The notes below the pieces were generated by a model. That model was not told the DNA's origin. It did no database searches and saw only the letters and a program-made list of their open reading frames with translations. A stretch of DNA of 64,000 nucleotides from assembly GCA_903772945.1 (NCBI GenBank), contig CAICTM010000028.1, positions 110,874-174,873 on the forward strand. Reading direction: 5' to 3'. This stretch comes from Seminavis robusta (lineage: Eukaryota > Bacillariophyta > Bacillariophyceae > Naviculales > Naviculaceae). Every line of letters starts with the position of its first letter. Within the stretch, counting starts at the first letter, position 1. This document shows, piece by piece, positions 55,901 to 64,000 of the stretch. The translations under genes were made by a program, and so were the position numbers.

Positions 55901-56974
55901 GTGCATGTTTAGGCCAAAGCGTGGGAAGATTACGACCAAGACAAAGTTGCAACAGCCAAACAAATTGGCCGGTATGGTGAGGTCTTGTCCGCTAGTGAAC
56001 TCCGATCGGCGGATCGATATTATCACATCATTGAATCCAGCAGGGAGCAACAGTTCCCCATTCAATACACACCCCTTGTTATCGGCATAATGTGGAATAC
56101 CATGGCGCAGTTTCAGACTTGGTTTGGAGGTGCCGCCTACTTGGCGTATGGCATTCAGCTGCTGCCACTGACGGTTGCTGCAGAAGGACGTGATTCTCTC
56201 GAATGGTCCCAGGAACTGTACCAACCATTTGCAGACAGTTGCACTGCCCATCTCGCTCCATGCCGCGATGGCGGCTGGTCGGTGCTTGTCTTGGCAATTT
56301 TGGCAACTGTGGGGCAACAGGACGAAGCAATTCAAAAGACCTTGGAGCTTCCGTCCAGTGTATTTACGTCGGCAGGCGGCAACGGCCATTCCTTGACAAA
56401 TACACTTTGGTACTTGTCGACTCGTCCAAAGGTGGATGATCCACTGGTCGTTGTTGACCAAAACAACGACGACGGAATCAAACAAACTGCCGACCTCGAG
56501 AAGAACATGCACCCCCAAGGCGACGAAAATGACGTGAATGACCAATCACCCCAGCATCAGGGACCAGTTGTTGTCGATCTAAACTTCAACTGCAGCTGCC
56601 CCGAATCTTGTACCGAGAGGGCCTTGAACCATTTTGCCAATGGGCACAGCTGCGGCTCTCGGATACTTTGGCTCATGAACGAGAAAGATCATAATGAATA
56701 TGATGCATGTCACCAGGTTGGTGTGGAATTCTCTGGGGATTGTGGCGCCTGTGATCCAACCCAGTGCAGCTCCAAGGAGACAGCTGCGTCGAAATCATGC
56801 CCTCCGTGCTCTACTGAGATCTGCGGAGACAGCAAGCTCAACCAGTGCCCCTTGCAGAGTGCACCTTTTTTGTGCACGGAAGGCGCGAGCAAAGGCGGTT
56901 GTTCGCCTTCACCGTGGGTCCTGCACGACGATGGCATCTGCGAGAGCTGCTGCGAGCTGTCTCCCGCGTGCTAG
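52927..56974 (+). CDS. GH81 endo-1,3-beta-glucanase, membrane-anchored, with Cys-rich tail
   Basis: Five exons: 52927..53877, 53991..54971, 55089..55434, 55533..55831 and 55913..56974, all with GT-AG introns of 81-117 bases; 1,212 residues. A polar N-terminus of about 135 residues precedes one membrane helix (ELVWILLLLVALFLAITTG), giving a type II protein with the enzyme on the lumenal or outer side. The GH81 domain starts at GPLPTNSWYQNLLLA. It has KGMPYATMAY, a poly-Asp insert, YFSGKMLAKLGR, VYDGLATGGWGGV and the catalytic stretch FYNDHHFHLGYHIYSAA (Asp764). NSWASG and NQESSSEA (Glu840, Glu844) follow, the family's acid and base positions. It would cut beta-1,3-glucans such as chrysolaminarin or callose. 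Residues 1078-1212 hold 18 cysteines and match nothing I recognise. Confidence 0.92.
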
Positions 56975-59562
56975 GCAACGGGCTCGTCAGCTCGTCATTG
57001 CATCATAAACGAAGTTGCCATGGCACGGCACTCAAATCCAACTTAAAAAAATCTCATTCGAGAAGTCCAGAAAAGGCGAAGCTTGGGTGGTCACTTTAAC
57101 AATGTTCCAGCTATAGTCAGTTGCTAAGAACAGATAGATTGATACATAATTACTTTATTAATAGAAAGTTGAATCAGCGCACAGCCGGCGCCCATACTAA
57201 GCAACAGAATGGCTCCTCTACTCGTTCGAAACTGCGCAGCCACTTCCCTGAGTCGGCCCTGCAACCTTCCAGCCAGCCTTCTAATTCTATTTTGCAATGA
57301 TGGTGACAGCTAGCTAGAGGACTTGAAAGACTGCATTTGAAGAGCCCCATCATGCAACGTGCCACCAAAACATTTCTCAGATCACTTTTCCATTTTCAGC
57401 GGCTCCATGAATAAGCTTCTCTCTTCAAACTTCAAAACCGCTTTGAACCACATACAGTATTCCTACCGTTGTTACAAGGTTTGGAGCTCCTTGAAAGCTT
57501 GAAAGTGCCACTGAAACATTTCCTTCGCTCACTATTTTGTATCAAGCTCGAAGCGAGTGACAGTCCGAAACATGTGCATGTAGCTGCATGCACCAGTACC
57601 TAGTAGTCCTCTTTTCACTGGTGACCAGGCGACTAATTGTAGAAACCACGTACGACATATGCCTCTTAAAGCTTCAGATGCCTTGACATCATTCAGCTTT
57701 CGATTAGGAGTTATGATTATCATGAAGTGCTCTTTTGTTAGTGTCCACAGTCGCACTTTTTGATGTCCGGGCATATGTCATGCGGGAACTCGTGTGAATA
57801 GAGCAATCAAATTAGATTCGCAAAAATTTCGTCTCCCGGAGACGATTTGCTTTTAGGGGTAAGGGTACTAATGGGGGCAGAGGTTTGAATTATACCCCGC
57901 GCGCATTACTTAGAGGCCCCTGTAGAAGTCTACGTATTTGACTAGTATTGTATTGACGGGATACAGTCAACGCATGTACATGCACATGATACTCACCTCA
58001 CTTTTTCCCACAAGTTTCGCATGGATGAAGTATGAGAAAGGGAGTGGTACAGGTGTAATGACGGCGACGAGGAGACACAAGATAACAGCTCAACAAGAAG
58101 GATCCCGATGAAACAACGACGACGGCAGATCCCCATGGCCGATCACTCGATGGACCAAAACAACGAAGAAAGAGAGCCATTACGACAACAGGGATTCGAC
58201 AGGGCTTTCGCGTTTTCAGTGGTCAAAATAATGAGATGCCAGCTGAAAGTGAAGAATAAAGATGGCTGACTGACTGATCGATCGATTCAGATGCAATCTG
58301 CTGCCGTTGAATCTGACGCGAGTTAGAGCTCACTCAAGCAATCAACATGGTCGCAGAACAGATCAAATATCGATCCCAGCCGACAAAGAGACAACACAAA
58401 GAGATGCCGGCCGATGCCCATGGTCAACTCGGAAGCTGAAATATCGATCGTACGTGTTTATGAGAGGAGAGGTTGCTCGCGGAAATGTGTCAACAGCAAC
58501 AACATGTTGACTGATCGTGCACACATGGTGTGAAAAGAGATGCCCATGGTGGGATGCGATTTACTTTGGATGCAACGGCTAAATCCAAAACTCGAAAGAC
58601 ATTCTGTGACTGGAGAGCCGGCCATCTAGTTTAAAACTAAGCCTCACATTTTGACCTCACATTTTGGGATTTCCATGGAAAATGGCAACGTCCTACTTGG
58701 GGAGTGCATGTTCTCAACAGGAACATGGTAAAATGACCAAACAAATGTTACAGCCCCATGCAGAACAACAAGGGGCATGGGGCCGTAGCATTTGTTTTTG
58801 TGTTTTTCCATCATCTCGTTGATCTATTCCACTCCCCAACTACAATACCAGAGATTTTCAATGCGTCGGTATCAATGTGGCAGTGGCAAAACAAATACTA
58901 CTATTTTACTATACGTCTGTACCATGGTTTGTAAATAATTTACATTATTCCTGTTTTTATTTATGCCTGCTGCAGTAAGGTTGACATGTGTCATGAATCA
59001 TTGAAAAGTACACTTTTACTATACTTTCTGAGTCAATACATGATTCACTATTCGAGCATATATCTTTCAGGGCACCTTTACTAATGCCTGTGCAGGATTG
59101 CGAATGTCCTATTCTTACTGGTCAACCAAAAGACATAAAGTAAAGCATTTGAATCCTGCATAAGTACGTGGTTGCACCCCTTAGATAAATTTACTATATA
59201 TATTATTGTACAAATCTACTTCAAAGTGCAGTCATACTTGTTCTAAATTGGACCAAACTATTTATGCATCTCACAAAAAGTATAACAAAAATGAAATACA
59301 CGTTTAACATAGGTATATGATGTTAAATCGTGAGCCGTTTCGGCGTGCGAATACTGTTTCAATAAAGCAAGTTAGGTGTTGGTAATAAAAGATTTATGGA
59401 AACGGAGACGACCCAGGGGGCATATGAATGATACTATTGAATTTAACTTAATTAATGGATTCGTGGTTATGTAAAAGTCAAGGAGGTGTGGAGTGGGGAG
59501 CTACTGGTTGAAGATTGGAGATGTACAGTGAGTGGAGTTCAAAATTGGCAGTGACAGGCACT
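56975..59562. other. Gene-free stretch of about 2.6 kb
   Basis: No gene supported. The part from 58600 to 59480 is clearly more AT-rich than the rest and without long frames, and contains scattered ACTATTTTACTATA-type motifs. The last part precedes the stop of the minus-strand DUF6824 gene and is presumably its 3' untranslated region. Confidence 0.5.
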
Positions 59563-60615
59563 TCAAAGCATGCTTTCAAAGAGATCGACCTCTCCGACTT
59601 CAAGGCTGAGCAAATCAAAAGGATCTTGCGGTTCAGCAGGCTGGAACACGAAGTCGTTGCAGTTGGTGTCTCCTCCGAGACAGTTGGCAGGTCCAGCGTT
59701 GAAGTTGGCAAAGGCGCTCTGTGGGCTCTGTTGGATGGAAGTGTTCAAGTTGTTCATGCTGTTGAAGCTGTAGCCGTGACGGTTCATGTTGTTGTTGCCG
59801 TTGCCAAGTACAGGCAAGGCCATCACTTCAGCAACTCGAAGGCGATTGATGAGGGTTTGGAGTGTAGTGTTTCCCTCGGAGATTGACAATGGTTTGAACT
59901 GCTGCTGCTGTGGCATGAGAAGACCCTCAGGGCAGCTTCTCTTTTCCGCAGGCTTGGTGGGCTCTACAGAGGGAGCTGGCTCTCTCTGTTCTCCTTCATC
60001 TTCCGAAGACGAAGCATCAGAAGATTCTTCCGTGGATTCAGGAGCCTCGGCCCTGGTTTCCCTTGCCACCCGAGCCAATCGCTTCTGCTTACGAGTCTCA
60101 CGCTTAATATCCTTGCTGGACTTGTACTTGCTTTGGATGCAGTCACGGAGAGCCTGGGAGGTCTTTTCACGGCCAATGTTGTCTTCAGCGCGGATATACT
60201 TTCGAAGCTTGGAGTCATAACGGATAAATCCTCCCACGGATTCCACTTCATTCACAATGGTTTGGACAATGGCCGACTTTTCTTGCTTGGTCTTGGCGAA
60301 TGAGTACTCTTGAATGTGACGAGAAACAATCTCCTTGGCAAAATGCTTGTTTCCATAGTGGCCATAGGAACGCTTTCCTCTGCCACAGACCACAAAGTTG
60401 ATGCCTGGACAAAAGTCGTCAGGGAACACAATCTTGTTGGAGACGGGATCGAGGTAGGTTCCTTCTTCATCGCAGAAGCCTGTTCCTGTACGTGGGGAAG
60501 GAGGGTTGCAGTTGCTGTAGCCGTTGCCGTTGCTGTTGTAGGTGTAGTATGGCATGTTGGCAGTTGCATCAGAGATCATTCCAAGATTGTAAGTCATGTG
60601 AGCTTGGTTCATCAT
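59563..60615 (-). CDS. DUF6824-domain protein
   Basis: Single exon, 350 residues. Residues about 76-160 form the DUF6824 block, expanded in diatoms: VCGRGKRSYGHYGNKHFAKE, then RHIQEYSFAKTKQEKSAIVQ, VGGFIRYDS, KYIRAEDNIGREKTSQALRD. It reads as a GRG...GN helical domain followed by a short beta strand and a final helix. A basic stretch (KRETRKQKRLARVARE) looks like a nuclear signal. An acidic Ser/Glu run, a Pro-containing linker and an Asn-rich tail with hydrophobic end (DPFDLLSLEVGEVDLFESML) follow; the last part resembles an acidic activation segment. A nuclear regulatory role is inferred. The domain's function is, to my knowledge, not established. Confidence 0.85.
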   Translation of the reverse strand: MMNQAHMTYNLGMISDATANMPYYTYNSNGNGYSNCNPPSPRTGTGFCDEEGTYLDPVSNKIVFPDDFCPGINFVVCGRGKRSYGHYGNKHFAKEIVSRHIQEYSFAKTKQEKSAIVQTIVNEVESVGGFIRYDSKLRKYIRAEDNIGREKTSQALRDCIQSKYKSSKDIKRETRKQKRLARVARETRAEAPESTEESSDASSSEDEGEQREPAPSVEPTKPAEKRSCPEGLLMPQQQQFKPLSISEGNTTLQTLINRLRVAEVMALPVLGNGNNNMNRHGYSFNSMNNLNTSIQQSPQSAFANFNAGPANCLGGDTNCNDFVFQPAEPQDPFDLLSLEVGEVDLFESML

Positions 60616-60670
60616 TTCTTGTGTGCTGTGTGTGTGTGTGTTACGGATGCTTGGATCTCGTGAGAATTGG

Positions 60671-60702
60671 ATGATGGTATGATGGTATGATGGTATGATG
60701 GT
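60671..60702. repeat. ATGATGGT octamer repeat
   Basis: Four tandem copies of ATGATGGT, 56-87 bases upstream of the DUF6824 start codon, in its probable leader or core promoter. Confidence 0.85.
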
Positions 60703-63031
60703 GGGTTAGTCAGTGCTAGGTTGTGGATCTTTTCGGAAATTGCCGAGTCAAAATTTGTGAGAATGCAATTGGGCCAAGAAGACTCCAAGATTTGCTTTCG
60801 AGTAGAAACCAGAAAACCAGGCTATGGATTACTTCTGCGACAGATTGATTTGGTGGTTACGCGAGCTTCACGTGAAAAGTCCCAAAGCAGGACAACTTCC
60901 AAAGAGTTTACAGCATGACCACACTGGTCGTACTGATTTATTTGGTCCGGTACCAGACTGGTACCCTCGATCCACCGGTGTGCTATCTGGCCAGATGCAG
61001 TACCTCTGAGACTCTCTGAGCCACCATTTATTTAACGCAAACAGAACCAAAAAGAGATGCCTTCTGATGAGGATGTTCCACTGAATCCTTTTGAGTCCGC
61101 TGAATTGAATCTTCTGGAATCTACCAACATCCTCGTACTGCACATACGCACACACTGCAACTGGCTTTTAACTCGGTACTTGAGTTGTACCGGTTCAGAG
61201 TTTTAAGTAAGTGTGGAAAGCTTGCCCCAATGGATCCCCCAAAAGGGAAGGAAGAACCCTGGCTCCCGAAGAATTTAGGAAATAGTATTTCCTACTGAGC
61301 ACTAGTTTTATCAGAAACCTATTTTTAAAATCAAAGAGCTTGCAGTGAATTAACATTGATGAGGACTGGAGTACGGCTGCAATTATTTGTACATGATTTC
61401 TATTGGAGAGCTATTAAAGTATTTAATCTCTGATCCGTACCACTCCCCACACTTCTTACTGTACCATTCCTCGACGGTTCGCCAACTCATTTTCTGAGGG
61501 TTCCACCAAAACAAAACAATTTTGTCCCAAAATGCTTTTCTTGTCGCTTGTCTTTGGCCTTCGACACTTCAACGCTTCAACAGCGCTCATTCAACCACAA
61601 GAACACAAAACTCTCTCTTTTGCCAGGGTAGCTGGCATCTAGGCGAGGAGATAGGAGGGGAGTTTGAGGCAACCGGACTCGGGTTGATGCGTCGGGATCT
61701 ACAAAGCAGGTCATACACGATCCTCCTCTCTTCCTCCAACGAGAGACAAGAGCTATTTATTCCATTTTGCTTGCGGTTATTGACAGATGTCGCTCGCCTG
61801 ATCTATCTTGTCAAAGAACGGGAGACGTAGCTTCTAACAGCATCTTCTCTCTTTCGGACCACCGCAAGCCATACCGGTGGGCGAGTCTTAAATCCTCTCT
61901 TTACGGAGGACACAATAGTAGTTTGCCAGATCCATCCGCAGCCAGTACACTGTAGCAGCAGTCCGCTTTGTCAATGATCGAGATCCATTGGGACTGATGA
62001 GGATTGAAGTTGGAACCAAAACCTGCGTTGGTCCTCACAATTGGACTCTTCTCTGCTGGGTAAAGTACTCAGTATCATTACAGTCGCGCACTACTGCTTC
62101 AGTACATTCTCCCCATCCGGATTCGGTTCAAGCAGCCACTTCTCTACTCTTACAGTACATCATGGAAGTCCTTGAACTTGATTTCTCTAGAGTCCGGACG
62201 CAAGATTGGTTTGTCCCATACAAAAAGCCCCGATCCATTGCAGTCGTCTCTTCTCCTGCCTTGCACCATAATATTATTTGCACGAGTCCTAAATCACTGG
62301 ACGAAAAAGTTGCACGATCATATGCTTTCGTTTCATCTTCCGACATGTCTATTCTAAAGCAGCCGTCTCTTCCGAGGCTGCCAAGAAACCAGAGGACCCC
62401 TTCCGGATCGAAGACTCTTTGGGTCACCATCAGTCAGGATCCACTGGGTAACTATCGGACCTGTCAAAGACTTGGGCCCTGAATGTTCATTTGGCTGGGA
62501 GGAAAGCACCATTCCATGCTCTACCAGCCCGCGGCGTTTCGTGTAGAAATCGGCACTGGTGGTGGCGGTTGGAAGCAACCACACAGCAGAGCAAACAGAA
62601 GCATGTAACTGGGATTCTGTACTCATGGCTACTGACACTACTTACCACCTGGAGTGTCTACTTTGCTTTGCACCGTGGTCATAATGCATGCTGAACTGAA
62701 CTGAACAGGCAAGATTGCTTCGAAAGATTGAATTGTCCAGAGGGACACAAGAGAGGACGCACGGGGAAGTTTATTTCGGCTGGAGGTGCGAGAAACCTGA
62801 GCACAGCTTCAGACTTGCTTCTTCCGAAAGAAAAAGTGCCAGAGACGGCCGACCCGTTGGAGTCGAGTCATCATCACTCCGCCTGAGCCGCTGCAGCAAT
62901 GACTATTCCAGAAACCGAACTTGACTGGCTCATTCTGTCAGCCTCCGTTTGTGGTTGACATGATTGCCAGTTGCCAGCACGATACATCGCTTCCAACGAG
63001 CAACCAATCACTCATGCTATGACCCGCCTGC

Positions 63032-63050
63032 GTCGAGTCGAGTCGAGTCA
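63032..63050. repeat. GTCGA pentamer repeat
   Basis: Three and a half tandem GTCGA units, the same pentamer as at 16802 and 22701. Confidence 0.8.
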
Positions 63051-64000
63051 GCAGTTGGCAACGAGAAATTTCTTGGCCCCAGATCCTCTACTAAGAAATC
63101 CAGCGAACGGCGAGCTGCCTGATCAATAGAAGGATACATCCGCGAGCGAAGGACATGCCAGTGCCGAATCCCTCAGTGGAAGCAAGAGGGTCGAAACTGC
63201 AAGAGGTTATCGGTGGTCATTTAATTTTCGATCTCCTACGGCTGAACCGACGAGCGAGTTGACAGAATAAACGGGGGTTTAGAGTAGGTGGATTGTTCGA
63301 TTTTAAATAGTAGTGCGAACAATGGTCGACGGAACAACAAAGCAGTCATCTCGCAAATGCACGAAAACTCTCTGAATGGCTGGAGCATGGAAACCATTGG
63401 CTGGTCGAAGACTTACTCAGGCAGTACGAAACTTGTCGTGAACCAAACGCTGTACCAAACTACATGTATTCATTCGCTTCTGTGGCTGATGAGGAAGCAA
63501 CAGACGGACCGCAGGCCATATTTCGTTGCGGTACCGGCATCTTCTGAAACGTGGATACTTGAACGATGTCATTATTTCTTTTTCAAAGTTGAAAGCATGG
63601 TAACTAACCCTACTCCTAAGAAGGTCCTTACTTCTTTTTTCCGCAAGCGAACTTCCTGAAGCAGTGGAGCTGCTCGTTTTCGCCGAGAGGCCTGTGAGTT
63701 CTGCTTCTCAATGTGCAAAAGGAAGTTTACCGTAATTTGCTGAAGCCATTCCGTGACTGAGAGATTTACAGAGTGAGGAATAGCCTTGATTCGCTGGCTT
63801 TGTCGCTGGCAGCAGAAGAACCGCGTTTTGGAGATTGCTGCAAAGCTGAGACTGGTCTTGGTGCTTTTGCTTCTAGAAGTCTATGCATAGGTGCTGGATT
63901 CGGATGTGGTCTGCGTAGTGGAGAAGGAATTGCTAGTAGCTAGACAAGACGTGTTGGTAAAGGCTTCGATGTATTAGTAAAATGTTAGACTCGCTAAGAG

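Larger units (their letters stand above)
60616..64000. other. Gene-free stretch of about 3.4 kb to the window end
   Basis: Many frames of 60-165 codons occur, the longest at 61988-62482 (+), but none shows a domain, targeting signal or splice structure. Features seen are the ATGATGGT repeat near 60671, GTCGA units at 63032-63050 and around 62868, and TACCGGTG-type sites near 61874. The terminal 700 bases have no clear frame. Confidence 0.45.

Noticed and set aside
61988-62482. 164-codon frame as a possible gene
   Set aside because: No recognisable motif and an overlapping antisense frame of similar length; kept as gene-free.

Overview
The window is nuclear DNA from a photosynthetic stramenopile, most likely a diatom. 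The reasons are: short GT-AG introns (about 80-160 bases) with clean reading-frame joins; two proteins with bipartite plastid plus lumen targeting; a protein with the diatom DUF6824 block; a multi-domain HSF-type DNA-binding protein, a class greatly expanded in diatoms; and an endo-1,3-beta-glucanase, fitting a chrysolaminarin-storing alga. The genus cannot be told from the sequence alone. Genes are separated by long non-coding stretches that are strikingly rich in the palindromes TACCGGTA and CTAGCTAG and in GTCGA pentamers.

Layout. 1-1415: 3' part of an inositol polyphosphate 5-phosphatase with a C2-like tail. 2213-2506: small uncertain gene. 3113-5237 (-): secreted protein of four tandem bacterial-type Ig/cadherin-like repeats, with a broken duplicate of one repeat just downstream. 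8414-10348 (+): membrane-anchored Hint (hedgehog/intein) domain protein. 11965-13284 (+): low-complexity protein with a conserved charged core. 14872-15315: MITE-like element. 16802-16929: CTCGA microsatellite. 17643-20706 (+): nine-fold ubiquitin-like repeat protein carrying a single-base frameshift. 21151-22389 (-): second Hint protein, secreted. 23081-24673 (+): cysteine-rich type I membrane protein. 25437-27157 (-): bestrophin-type anion channel in three exons. 30024-30290 (+): small protein. 31582-32575 (+): secreted trypsin-fold protein that has lost its catalytic triad.

33119-40286 (-): a four-exon type I polyketide synthase (KS-AT-DH-ER-KR-ACP), fused in frame to a polytopic membrane domain. 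42216-43156 (+): lumenal FKBP-type isomerase. 43429-46961 (-): protein with four HSF DNA-binding domains. 49149-49835 (-): lumenal cyclophilin, divergent from a plastid DUF1823-like gene (50381-51284, +), with a 293-base foldback element between them. 52927-56974 (+): five-exon GH81 endo-beta-1,3-glucanase with a type II membrane anchor and a cysteine-rich tail. 59563-60615 (-): DUF6824 protein. No convincing gene is seen from 60616 to the end.

The genes do not form an operon or an obvious cluster. Shared themes are secretion or membrane anchoring (tandem-repeat protein, both Hint proteins, Cys-rich protein, pseudoprotease, GH81), plastid protein folding (two unrelated prolyl isomerases and the DUF1823-like protein), and the large PKS. 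Best candidates for new biology are the PKS-membrane fusion, the two hedgehog-like Hint proteins with hydrophobic tails, and the quadruple-HSF protein.
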